Positions 8,501 through 14,607 of a stretch of DNA of 19,833 nt are shown piece by piece. Numbering within the stretch: the stretch's first letter is position 1; each line of letters opens with the position of its first letter. A program made the translations under genes and the position numbers. Source of the DNA: Candidatus Aphodoplasma excrementigallinarum (GTDB lineage: Bacteria > Bacillota > Clostridia > UBA1381 > UMGS1253); assembly GCA_018713805.1 (NCBI GenBank), contig DVOF01000058.1:1-19833 (forward strand), read 5' to 3'. The notes below the pieces were generated by a model that worked only from the letters and a program-made list of their open reading frames with translations, searched no databases and was not told the origin of the DNA.

Positions 8501-9035
8501 GGACGAAAACGGTGAGTTCACCGTGCGCTCTGACGGCGCGTTTCAAGACGGCGACCTCGTTACGATCGGCGGCATTATCACCGGACGGCGCAACAAAACG
8601 ACGCGCAGCAACAGCCAGATGGCGTTTCTGACACTTGAAGACCTGTACGGCAGTATTGATGTTCTCGTATTCCCAAAGGTATACGAAAAGGTTTCCCCCG
8701 TCATGGCAGTGGACAGCATTGTGTTCCTGACCGGGCGCGTCAGCCTGCGGGAGGACGAAGCGCCCAAGCTCCTGTGCGAGCGCATTGTGCCGTATGAGCA
8801 GTTCATTGCGCGGCCGCAGACGCTGTATCTGAAGCTGGAGCGCGGCAGGGAAGGCCTGTGGGACGAGGCCAAAGCCGCCCTGACGGCACACCGCGGCGAT
8901 ACGCCGGTCAAGGTGTACTTTGAGCAGTCGAACCAGGTCAGGAGCGTGTCCCGCGACCTTTTTTGCACAGTAAATGACGCGCTGTTAGCTGATTTAATTA
9001 GAATTTTCGGTAAAAATTGTGTGAAAGTGAAGTAA
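5535..9035 (+). CDS. dnaE: DNA polymerase III subunit alpha (DnaE)
   Basis: A 1166-residue C-family replicative DNA polymerase, the usual DnaE length. Order of domains: N-terminal PHP domain (about 1-220), polymerase core (about 280-800) with GPGRGSGAGS at 358-367 and the catalytic acids Asp400 and Asp402 in PDIDTDF plus Asp553 in KMDFLGLR, then a helix-hairpin-helix and beta-binding region, and an OB fold at about 985-1070 (VTIGGIITGRRNK onwards). The PHP domain keeps a full set of metal ligands: His11, His13, Asp20, His45, Glu70, His103, Asp209 and His211. The PHP-first layout, without a PolC-type exonuclease insertion, separates it from PolC. In Bacillota with both enzymes DnaE extends RNA primers; no polC is in the window, so its exact role cannot be told. 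ATG at 5535 follows AAAGGAGG at 5520-5527. No terminator follows. Confidence 0.97.
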   Translation: MPEIVEFTHLHVHTEYSLLDGAAPVDKLVKKAKSMNMRALAITDHGVMYGVIDFYKAAVAEGIKPIIGCEVYVAPRTRFDKQHEYDSDLSHLVLLAKDNDGYHNLIKLVSDASIEGFYYRPRVDHDLLRRYSGGLVCLSACLAGEIPKLLLAGDYAGARERALLYQDIYGKENYFIEIQDHGLDEQKRVNPMLVKLAHEIGAGLVATNDSHYIEKSDAPYQDVLMCIQMGKTVDDPDRMKFGTDEFYLKSGVQMQELFPYAPEAIANTNKIADMCNVTFDFDKTYLPHFDVPEGYDSFTYLRDLCYKGLAERYHPVTARETDRLEYELGVIRSMGYVDYFLIVWDFIKFAKDNKIPVGPGRGSGAGSIVAYSLNITTIDPLKYSLLFERFLNPERVSMPDIDTDFCIDRRGEVIDYVVRKYGADHVAQIITFGTLKARAAVRDVGRALGVPLATVDMVAKLVPNELKMTLDKALDVSNELYELYQRDETVKKLIDTARAVEGLPRHSGVHAAGVVITGEPASSYVPLQLSKDGIITTQYHMDNVSELGLLKMDFLGLRNLTVIKNAVDNIKLSRGEEVDIDHIDFERPEVYDMISAADTLGVFQLESNGMRDFIKELKPRTLEDIIAGISLFRPGPMEQIPRYIRNKNNPDKITYKHPLLEPILNVTYGCIIYQEQVLQIVQSLAGYPLGRADLLRRAMSKKKHDVMEKERQFFIYGQKDGDGNVILDGAIARGVSESVAASIFDEIMDFASYAFNKSHAAAYAIIAYQTAYLKRFYTPEYMAALLSSMMSNTTKTVEYIADCTARGISLLPPDVNKSYYRFTVEDGKIRFGLEAVKNVGHKLLLDIAQERETNGPFKSFTNFLERMSGKELNKRSLESLIKCGAFDSLGANRRQLMAVYEDLLSGITAQNRQNIAGQVSLFDDGGALGAEGDADELPNLPEFDKRELLNMEKETIGLYLSGHPLDDYREKITQYSSANTAQINELATEDENGEFTVRSDGAFQDGDLVTIGGIITGRRNKTTRSNSQMAFLTLEDLYGSIDVLVFPKVYEKVSPVMAVDSIVFLTGRVSLREDEAPKLLCERIVPYEQFIARPQTLYLKLERGREGLWDEAKAALTAHRGDTPVKVYFEQSNQVRSVSRDLFCTVNDALLADLIRIFGKNCVKVK

Positions 9036-9050
9036 TTGCGTATTTTTGTA

Positions 9051-9079
9051 TTGCAATTCGGCGTAAAATAATATAAAAT
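9051..9079 (+). promoter_or_regulatory. Putative promoter for mtrB-pfkA
   Basis: TTGCAA at 9051-9056 and TAAAAT at 9074-9079 are separated by 17 bases, a fair match to the vegetative promoter consensus (4/6 and 5/6). It lies in the AT-rich start of the 151-base gap after dnaE and would give a leader of about 100 bases before mtrB. The match is by eye only, and AT-rich DNA yields such pairs by chance. Confidence 0.4.
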
Positions 9080-9154
9080 GTAGCATGGATTTGGACTTTA
9101 TCAGTTTTGTTTTATTTGAATCTGAAAGAAAGGCAGGGAGGCGCTGCGGGCGCG

Positions 9155-9182
9155 TATAATCGCTTGCAGAACGCTTTATAAT
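9155..9182 (+). promoter_or_regulatory. Two TATAAT hexamers just upstream of mtrB
   Basis: Perfect TATAAT hexamers lie at 9155-9160 and 9177-9182, ending 26 and 4 bases before the mtrB ATG. Neither has a recognisable -35 box at 16-18 bases or a TGn extension. The first could give a transcript with a leader of about 20 bases; the second is almost too close even for a leaderless message. The same stretch lacks any purine-rich ribosome binding site. Confidence 0.25.
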
Positions 9183-9186
9183 AAGT

Positions 9187-9417
9187 ATGGAAGAAGCAGT
9201 TAACTCAACACAGGACTATGTTGTCATACAGGCGGAGGAGAACGGCGTCACCATCTGGGGCCTGACGCGCGGCAGTGCGACGAAGTTTCATCATACGGAA
9301 AAGCTCGATGCAGGCGAGGTCTACATCGCGCAGTTTACCGAGGTGACCTCTGCGATGAAAATTCACGGGAAAGCAAAGGTCTATACCAAGCACGGCGTGA
9401 TCGAGGCCGGAAAATAA
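9187..9417 (+). CDS. mtrB: Trp RNA-binding attenuation protein (TRAP) homologue
   Basis: This 76-residue protein matches TRAP of Bacillus species over its whole length. TRAP forms an 11-subunit ring that, loaded with tryptophan, wraps RNA carrying GAG/UAG repeats and controls trp gene expression. Shared blocks include DYVVIQA (10-16), GLTRG (25-29), TKFHHTEKLDAGE (32-44) and IAQFTE (47-52). Using B. subtilis numbering minus an offset of two, the RNA contacts Glu36, Lys37, Asp39 and Lys56 are kept (here Glu38, Lys39, Asp41, Lys58), while Arg58 is His60. Pocket residues Thr25, Thr30, Gln47, Thr49 and Ser53 are kept; His51 is Val53. There is no trp or folate gene nearby and no anti-TRAP gene. 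ATG at 9187 is the only sensible start because an in-frame stop is at 9157-9159; it lacks a Shine-Dalgarno sequence. The family call is strong; the regulatory target is unknown. Confidence 0.93.
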   Translation: MEEAVNSTQDYVVIQAEENGVTIWGLTRGSATKFHHTEKLDAGEVYIAQFTEVTSAMKIHGKAKVYTKHGVIEAGK

Positions 9418-9427
9418 GAATCGAGCG

Positions 9428-9451
9428 CCGCGCGGCTGGCAGCATGCGCGG
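9428..9451 (+). other. GC-rich inverted repeat between mtrB and the 65-residue gene
   Basis: CCGCGC (9428-9433) and GCGCGG (9446-9451) can pair around a 12-base loop, placed 10 bases after the mtrB stop and 5 bases before the AAAGGAG of the next gene. There is no U-run, so it is not a standard terminator. It could slow decay or modulate translation of the next gene, or be chance in GC-rich DNA. Confidence 0.3.
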
Positions 9452-9472
9452 ACAAAAAGGAGTGATGGACGC

Positions 9473-9670
9473 GTGTGGACAGTCGTTTACATTGCGAAGA
9501 ATACACAGATTGCCGAGCAGCTTCGCGCGCTCTTGGAAGAGAGCGGTATGCTGGTGAAAATCCGCCCCATCTCAAAGGGCGGGGAGAACGCCGACTCAAG
9601 TTGTGAGGTTTTGGTGCCGGAATCTGAAATCGAGCAAGCACACAGCCTTATGATTGAAACGGGCTTCTAG
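9473..9670 (+). CDS. Small conserved-looking protein, DUF2007-like, function unknown
   Basis: A 65-residue protein that I cannot name with certainty. It starts MWTVVYIAKN, continues with a predicted helix (about 11-25, TQIAEQLRALLEESG), a strand (MLVKIRPIS, 26-34), a variable loop, a strand (CEVLVPE, about 44-50) and a last helix (about 51-64). This beta-alpha-beta-beta-alpha pattern resembles the ferredoxin-like DUF2007 group of putative signal-transducing proteins. Proteins with this beginning are, as I recall, found next to pfkA in other Clostridia and are sometimes mislabelled as glutamate decarboxylase, which this is far too short to be. GTG at 9473 follows AAAGGAG (9456-9462) after 10 bases; the ATG at 9465 is out of frame. 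It has no signal peptide or membrane segment. Its place between TRAP and PfkA suggests a regulatory role, without proof. Confidence 0.8.
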   Translation: MWTVVYIAKNTQIAEQLRALLEESGMLVKIRPISKGGENADSSCEVLVPESEIEQAHSLMIETGF

Positions 9671-9705
9671 ATAAAGAGCACATCTACCTAAGGGAGGAAT
9701 TTGTG

Positions 9706-10677
9706 ATGGCAGAAATCAAAACGATTGGCGTGCTGACGAGCGGGGGCGACGCGCCGGGCATGAACGCGGCGCTGCGCGCAGTCGTGCGTACGGCAGTATA
9801 CAATGGCTTAAAGGTCATGGGCGTCAAAAAGGGCTACAACGGCCTAATCAACGGCGATATTTTCGAGATGACGGCGCGCAGCGTGTCGGAGACTTTGCAG
9901 CGCGGCGGAACGATTTTGCAGACGGCGCGCTGCGCCGAGTTCCGCACCGAAGAAGGCGTCAAGCGCGGGGCGGAAATTGCAAAGATTTTTGGGATAGACG
10001 GCCTCGTCGTTATCGGCGGGGACGGGTCGTTCCGCGGGGCGCGTGACCTTGCCAAACACGGGATTTCCACCATCGGCATCCCGGGAACGATCGACAACGA
10101 CATCGGCTGCACGGAATACTGCATTGGGTTCGATACGGCGCTCAATACGGCGATGGAAGCAATCGATAAAATCCGCGACACGGCGACGAGCCACGAGCGC
10201 AGCTCCGTGATTGAGGTAATGGGGCGCAACGCCGGCTATATAGCGTTAAACGTCGGGATTTCCTGCGGCGCGGAGGCGGTCATCATCCCAGAAAAGGAAT
10301 TTAACTTTGACGAGGACGTGCTCCGCCCGATTATTGAGGGTAAGCACCGCGGCAAGAACCACTATCTCGTCATCCTGGCAGAGGGCGTCGGCTCGGCAAT
10401 CCCGATGGCGGAGGAGATTGAAAAGCGCACCGGTATTGAGACAACGGCAACCGTGCTCGGCCACATCCAGCGCGGCGGCAGCCCGACGGTGCAGGACCGC
10501 GTGAACGCGAGCGCAATGGGCTTTAAAGCGGTTGAGCTCCTGCTGGCCGGGAAGACGAACCGTCTTGTTGTGATGCAGAACGGCAAAGTAACCGACGTCG
10601 ATATTGACGAAGGGCTCCAGGAAAAGAAGGAAATGGACCCCGAGATGGTCAAGCTCTGCAAGGTATTGTCCTGGTAA
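9706..10677 (+). CDS. pfkA: ATP-dependent 6-phosphofructokinase
   Basis: PfkA converts fructose 6-phosphate and ATP to fructose 1,6-bisphosphate, the committed step of glycolysis. The 323-residue protein has normal bacterial length. Visible motifs are TSGGDAPGMNAALR at 11-24, GGDGSFRGA at 104-112, PGTIDND at 126-132 with the catalytic base Asp130, MGRNAG at 172-177 and HIQRGGSP in the C-terminal half. Gly at the GGDGS and PGTID positions marks the ATP-using form; pyrophosphate-dependent enzymes carry Asp and Lys there. Effector-site arginines equivalent to E. coli Arg21 and Arg25 appear as Arg24 and Arg28. ATG at 9706 follows AGGGAGG (9691-9697) after 8 bases; the GTG directly before it (9703) is a possible but less likely start. 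It is the last gene of the rightward unit; a pyruvate kinase gene, a common partner, is absent. Confidence 0.97.
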   Translation: MAEIKTIGVLTSGGDAPGMNAALRAVVRTAVYNGLKVMGVKKGYNGLINGDIFEMTARSVSETLQRGGTILQTARCAEFRTEEGVKRGAEIAKIFGIDGLVVIGGDGSFRGARDLAKHGISTIGIPGTIDNDIGCTEYCIGFDTALNTAMEAIDKIRDTATSHERSSVIEVMGRNAGYIALNVGISCGAEAVIIPEKEFNFDEDVLRPIIEGKHRGKNHYLVILAEGVGSAIPMAEEIEKRTGIETTATVLGHIQRGGSPTVQDRVNASAMGFKAVELLLAGKTNRLVVMQNGKVTDVDIDEGLQEKKEMDPEMVKLCKVLSW

Positions 10678-10690
10678 TCAGATACATAAT

Positions 10691-10721
10691 AAAAACAGGG
10701 TGCAGTTGCGCCCTGTTTTTT
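10691..10721. terminator. Bidirectional intrinsic terminator between pfkA and ntpD
   Basis: AAAAACAGGGTGC (10691-10703) pairs with GCGCCCTGTTTTT (10708-10720) around an AGTT loop, with one G-U pair. The stem has a GC-rich core, with a T-run on the right for rightward transcripts and, by symmetry, an A-run on the left that becomes a U-run for leftward transcripts. It sits 13 bases after the pfkA stop and 3 bases beyond the ntpD stop, where the two units converge. Confidence 0.9.
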
Positions 10722-10723
10722 AT

Positions 10724-11389
10724 TTATCCGTTCGCTTCCTGTCTGGAGCGGATTTGCTCTGCCACCATCATATCCTTGACCTTCATCAGACGCGTCTGGT
10801 TGCCGCGCTCGTTTTCGTCTAACTTCATGGTAATGCTGCGGATCGTGTCCTGCAGGTTCGGGATCATGACATGCTCGAGCGCATTGACGCGCCGGCGCGT
10901 CTTCTCGATCTCCTGCGCCAGCAATTGCGCGCTCTTTTCCATCTGTGCCAGACGGAGCATGGGCTCGAGCGCGTCGGAAAGCGCGTCGATCGCGCCGTCG
11001 AGCTGCGGCGAGGTCGCCGCAAAGCCATAGGGGTAAATCGACGACTCGTCCGTGTTCTGCATGTTGAAAGAGAACACCGGAACGTCGACGCTCATCACAT
11101 TTTTGCTCCCAACCTCAAGACTGACGCTCTGCGTCGGGTAGATAATCGCCGTTTCGAGCGCCTCCGCGCTCATCATCGCACGGGCAAGAAGGAAGTTGTC
11201 GTTCGCCCGCTTCAAAAGCGTTTCGACCTGCTCGCGCAGGGCTTTATTCTCCCGTACGATGTCCAAAAACTGTTTCATCAGCTCGTCGCGCTTGTCTTTG
11301 AGCAGCTTATGGCCGCGGCTCGCGGTCTTGAGCTGCTTTTTCAGGCGGGTAAGCTCCATCCTCGTGGGGTTCACACGCATCACTGCCAT
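10724..11389 (-). CDS. ntpD: V-type ATP synthase subunit D (central shaft)
   Basis: Subunit D is the long coiled-coil central axle that turns inside the A3B3 head and, with subunit F, transmits torque to the membrane ring. The 221-residue product is of normal length. It begins MAVMRVNPTRMELTRLKKQL, the usual start of the family, with long charged helices at about 5-75 and 120-215 flanking a beta-hairpin middle part. The conserved ARRRVNALEHVMIP-type segment is present as TRRRVNALEHVMIPNLQ near residue 165-181. ATG at 11389 lies 3 bases after the ntpB stop and uses the purine-rich AAGGGGGAATAAG inside the ntpB end as ribosome site, so the two genes are probably translationally coupled. It is the last gene of the operon; its stop lies next to the terminator. 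Confidence 0.95.
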   Translation of the reverse strand: MAVMRVNPTRMELTRLKKQLKTASRGHKLLKDKRDELMKQFLDIVRENKALREQVETLLKRANDNFLLARAMMSAEALETAIIYPTQSVSLEVGSKNVMSVDVPVFSFNMQNTDESSIYPYGFAATSPQLDGAIDALSDALEPMLRLAQMEKSAQLLAQEIEKTRRRVNALEHVMIPNLQDTIRSITMKLDENERGNQTRLMKVKDMMVAEQIRSRQEANG

Positions 11390-11392
11390 GGC

Positions 11393-12784
11393 TTATTCCC
11401 CCTTTTCCGAAGGCTCCTGCCCGTAATACTCGTCCAGATACGCATCCTTGATACGCTTGAGCTCGCTGCGCGGCAGCATACGGAGCAGCTCCCACCCAAT
11501 AGAGAGCGTTTCCTCAATGCTGCGGTCTGTGTTATACCCTTGCGACACATAGCGTTTCTCAAACGCGTCGGCAAACGCCGCATACTTTTTATCAATATCG
11601 GTCAGCGCCGCCTCGCCGAGGATGACCATCAATTCTTTGGCCTCCTTGCCGCGCGCATACGCTGCAAAAAGCTGGTTCATCGTGTCGGCATGGTCGCCGC
11701 GCGTCTTGCCCTCGCCAATCCCCTTATCCTTCAGACGCGACAGCGACGGAAGCACGTCGATCGGCGGCGTGATATTCTTGCGGTACAGCTCGCGTGAGAG
11801 GATGATCTGCCCCTCTGTGATGTAGCCCGTCAGGTCGGGAATCGGATGTGTCTTGTCGTCCTCCGGCATGGTCAGAATCGGAATCAGCGTCACGGAGCCG
11901 TCGTGGCCGCGCTTGCGCCCGGCGCGTTCGTACAGCGACGCAAGGTCGGTGTACATGTAGCCCGGGTACCCGCGCCGGCCCGGCACCTCTTTCCGCGCGG
12001 CGGATACCTCGCGCTGCGCCTCCGCGTAGTTGGTGATATCCGTAATGATGACGAGCACGTGCATGCCTTTTTCAAACGCCAGATACTCCGCCGCCGTCAG
12101 CGCCATGCGCGGCGTTGCAATACGCTCGATCGCCGGGTCGTTTGCCAGGTTGACAAACACCACGCTGCGGTCGATTGCGCCCGTTTTCGTAAAGTCGCTG
12201 ATAAAGAAGTCAGCCTCCTCAAATGTAATGCCGACCGCCGCAAACACAACGGCAAAGTTCGACGCGTCGCCGAGCACCTTCGCCTGCCGCGCAATCTGCG
12301 CCGCAAGGTTTGCATGCGGGAGGCCGGAGCCGGAAAAGATCGGCAGCTTCTGCCCGCGTACCAGCGTATTCAGGCCGTCGATTGCGCTTACGCCCGTCTG
12401 GATAAACTCGTCCGGGTAGTCGCGCGCCGCCGGGTTGATCGGCTGGCCGTTGATGTCGAGCCGCTTTTCGGGGATGATTTCCGGGCCGCCGTCCATCGGC
12501 CGCCCCATCCCGTCAAAAATACGCCCGAGCATATCCGGCGATACGCCGAACTCAATCCCGCGGCCCAAAAAGCGCACCTTCGAGTTTGCGATGTTGATGC
12601 CGGCGGAGTTTTCAAACAGCTGTACCAAAGCGTTCGAGCCGTCGATCTCCAGCACGCGGCAGCGGCGGATTTCGCCGTTGGCCAGCTCAATCTCGCCAAG
12701 CTCCTCATACGTTACGCCCTCGACGCCGCGTACGAGCATCAGCGGGCCGGCAACCTCCTGTATGGTCCGGTATTCCTTTGGCAT
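11393..12784 (-). CDS. ntpB: V-type ATP synthase subunit B
   Basis: Subunit B is the non-catalytic partner of A in the A3B3 hexamer. The 463-residue protein has an N-terminal beta-barrel (about 1-75), the nucleotide-fold domain and a C-terminal helical domain. In place of a Walker A loop it has SGSGLPHANL at 151-160, the degenerate form typical of V-type B subunits, so it should not hydrolyse ATP itself. Arg350 in PSLSRLKDKG corresponds to the arginine finger that reaches into the A-subunit site. AIDGLNTLVRGQKLPIF (about 134-150) and GYPGYMYTDL (about 272-281) are further family blocks. ATG at 12784 starts one base after the ntpA stop, with AAGGAGG inside the ntpA end as the ribosome site, which implies coupled, equal synthesis of A and B. 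Confidence 0.97.
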   Translation of the reverse strand: MPKEYRTIQEVAGPLMLVRGVEGVTYEELGEIELANGEIRRCRVLEIDGSNALVQLFENSAGINIANSKVRFLGRGIEFGVSPDMLGRIFDGMGRPMDGGPEIIPEKRLDINGQPINPAARDYPDEFIQTGVSAIDGLNTLVRGQKLPIFSGSGLPHANLAAQIARQAKVLGDASNFAVVFAAVGITFEEADFFISDFTKTGAIDRSVVFVNLANDPAIERIATPRMALTAAEYLAFEKGMHVLVIITDITNYAEAQREVSAARKEVPGRRGYPGYMYTDLASLYERAGRKRGHDGSVTLIPILTMPEDDKTHPIPDLTGYITEGQIILSRELYRKNITPPIDVLPSLSRLKDKGIGEGKTRGDHADTMNQLFAAYARGKEAKELMVILGEAALTDIDKKYAAFADAFEKRYVSQGYNTDRSIEETLSIGWELLRMLPRSELKRIKDAYLDEYYGQEPSEKGE

Positions 12785-12785
12785 C

Positions 12786-14555
12786 TCACTCCACCTCCTT
12801 CACGGTAAGCCGCTGCATTTCCGTCTCGATCAGCTTTTCTACCTCTTCAAACACCTTTGCAACGTCCTTTTCCTCTGCATATTTCATACGCCCAATGCGC
12901 TCGCCGACCGGCAAATCCATGATCTGCCCAATCGTCGCGCCCGCGTCAAGCGCCTTGTTGCCCTCTGTATAATAGTCGATCATGACCTTGAGCATCCTAT
13001 GCTGTTTGGTCAGCGACGAATACGTGTCGATCTCATGGAATGCGTTCTGGTGCAGGTAGTCCTCGCGCAGCATCTTCGCCGTTTCAAGTGTGAGGCGGTC
13101 TTTGTCCGACAGCGCGTCCACGCCGACGAGCTTTACGATTTCGTCAAGCTCCGCCTCCTCCTGCAAAATCCGCATCGCGTGGCTGCGCAAATCCTTAAAG
13201 TCGCTCGCCACATTTTTATCGAGCCAGTCGCTCAGCCGGTCGGTGTAGAGCGAGTAACTCGTCAGCCAGTTGATGGCCGGGAAGTGCCGGCGGTACGCCA
13301 GCGACGAATCCAATCCCCAGAACACTTTGACAATGCGCAGCGTCGCCTGCGATACCGGCTCGGATATGTCGCCGCCCGGCGGCGAAACCGCGCCAATCGC
13401 CGTCAACGCGCCCTCGCGTCCTTCGCTACCGAGTGCGACCACGCGCCCCGCGCGCTCATAAAACTGCGCCAGACGGCTCGCCAGATATGCAGGATATCCT
13501 TCCTCGCCCGGCATTTCCTCAAGCCGGCCTGACATTTCGCGCAGCGCCTCCGCCCAGCGGGACGTGGAGTCCGCCATGAGCGCTACGCTGTAGCCCATGT
13601 CGCGGAAATATTCCGCAATCGTGATACCCGTGTAAATACTTGCCTCACGCGCCGCAACCGGCATGTCGGACGTATTTGCAATCAGCACCGTCCGCTTCAT
13701 CAGCGACTCGCCCGTGCGCGGGTCCTTGAGTTCCGGGAACTCCATCAAAACGTCGGTCATCTCGTTGCCGCGCTCGCCGCAGCCAATGTAGACCACGATA
13801 TCCGCGTCGGCCCACTTCGCAAGCTGGTGCTGTACGACGGTTTTCCCACTCCCGAACGGGCCGGGAACCGCCGCAACGCCGCCCTTCGCCAATGGGAACA
13901 GCGTGTCGATGACGCGCTGGCCCGTAACGAGCGGCTCCGTTGGCGCAAGCTTTTTCTGGTACGGCCTCGCCACACGCACCGGCCACTTTTGCAGCATGGT
14001 GACGTTGTGCGTCTTGCCGTCCTTGTCGGTCAGCGTGCAGACCGTGTCCTCTACCTTAAACTTTCCCTGCTTTATTTCTGTAATGACGCCCGACATCCCG
14101 TAGGGAACCATAATCCGGTGCTCGACAACAACCGTCTCCTGTACGGTTCCGATGATATCGCCGGCCGTAACCGTATCGCCCTTTTTCTTTGTCGGGACAA
14201 ACTCCCATTCCTTTTCACGGTCAATCGCCACAACCTCCACGCCGCGCGTGATGTTCGGCCCCATGAGGCGGTACATCTCCGCGAGCGGGCGCTGGATACC
14301 GTCGTACATGCGCTCAATCAGTCCCGGGCCAAGCTCTACGGAAAGCGGCGCGCCCGTCGACGTTACCGGCTCGCCCGGGCCGAGGCCCGCCGTCTCTTCG
14401 TAGACCTGTATGGACGCGCGGTCGCCATGGATTTCAATAATCTCGCCAATCAGGTGCTGGTCGGACACGCGCACTACGTCGAACATGTTCGCGTCGCGCA
14501 TCCTCTCCGCAATGACGAGCGGCCCTGACACCTTTACGATATTGCCCTTGGTCAT
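12786..14555 (-). CDS. ntpA: V-type ATP synthase catalytic subunit A
   Basis: Subunit A binds and hydrolyses, or makes, ATP. The 589-residue protein has the N-terminal barrel (about 1-70), the V-type 'bulge' insertion (about 115-190) absent from F-type beta subunits, then the Walker A loop GPFGSGKT at 232-239 and the catalytic Glu261 in GCGERGNEM. STSRWAEALREMSGRLEEMPGEEG-type sequence follows, another strong family block. The start is ATG at 14555, six bases after AGGTGA; a GTG at 14564 is in frame but overlaps that ribosome site. ntpB follows with one base between. A 52-base gap with a small hairpin separates it from ntpG upstream. Together with B it forms the soluble head. Confidence 0.97.
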   Translation of the reverse strand: MTKGNIVKVSGPLVIAERMRDANMFDVVRVSDQHLIGEIIEIHGDRASIQVYEETAGLGPGEPVTSTGAPLSVELGPGLIERMYDGIQRPLAEMYRLMGPNITRGVEVVAIDREKEWEFVPTKKKGDTVTAGDIIGTVQETVVVEHRIMVPYGMSGVITEIKQGKFKVEDTVCTLTDKDGKTHNVTMLQKWPVRVARPYQKKLAPTEPLVTGQRVIDTLFPLAKGGVAAVPGPFGSGKTVVQHQLAKWADADIVVYIGCGERGNEMTDVLMEFPELKDPRTGESLMKRTVLIANTSDMPVAAREASIYTGITIAEYFRDMGYSVALMADSTSRWAEALREMSGRLEEMPGEEGYPAYLASRLAQFYERAGRVVALGSEGREGALTAIGAVSPPGGDISEPVSQATLRIVKVFWGLDSSLAYRRHFPAINWLTSYSLYTDRLSDWLDKNVASDFKDLRSHAMRILQEEAELDEIVKLVGVDALSDKDRLTLETAKMLREDYLHQNAFHEIDTYSSLTKQHRMLKVMIDYYTEGNKALDAGATIGQIMDLPVGERIGRMKYAEEKDVAKVFEEVEKLIETEMQRLTVKEVE

Positions 14556-14561
14556 ATCTTT

Positions 14562-14567
14562 CACCTG
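14562..14567 (-). promoter_or_regulatory. Ribosome binding site that fixes the ntpA start
   Basis: Read on the minus strand, AGGTGA lies 6 bases before ATG 14555. The longer in-frame alternative at GTG 14564 is part of this very motif, so the ATG is the better start. Confidence 0.6.
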
Positions 14568-14586
14568 CTCTCAATTATTTGCATGC

Positions 14587-14604
14587 CCGCCCCATAGTGG
14601 GCGG
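14587..14604 (-). other. Hairpin between ntpG and ntpA
   Basis: On the minus strand CCGCCC and GGGCGG pair perfectly around a 6-base loop. The stem starts 3 bases after the ntpG stop and ends about 20 bases before the ntpA ribosome site. No U-run follows, so it is not a terminator. It may protect or separate mRNA segments in the operon. Confidence 0.5.
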
Positions 14605-14607
14605 CGC

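Noticed and set aside
9036..9186. Riboswitch, T-box or TRAP-binding leader upstream of mtrB
   Set aside because: No series of GAG/UAG triplets, no T-box sequence, and no strong stem with a U-run; only a weak ATTGC/GCAAT pairing and a GCGC repeat were seen.
9671..9705. TRAP target site before pfkA
   Set aside because: Only two to three TAG/GAG triplets occur, with irregular spacing; TRAP sites usually have about nine to eleven.
11846..13532. Plus-strand frames of 320 and 365 codons opposite ntpB and ntpA
   Set aside because: Antisense to the secure ATPase genes and driven by the same codon bias.
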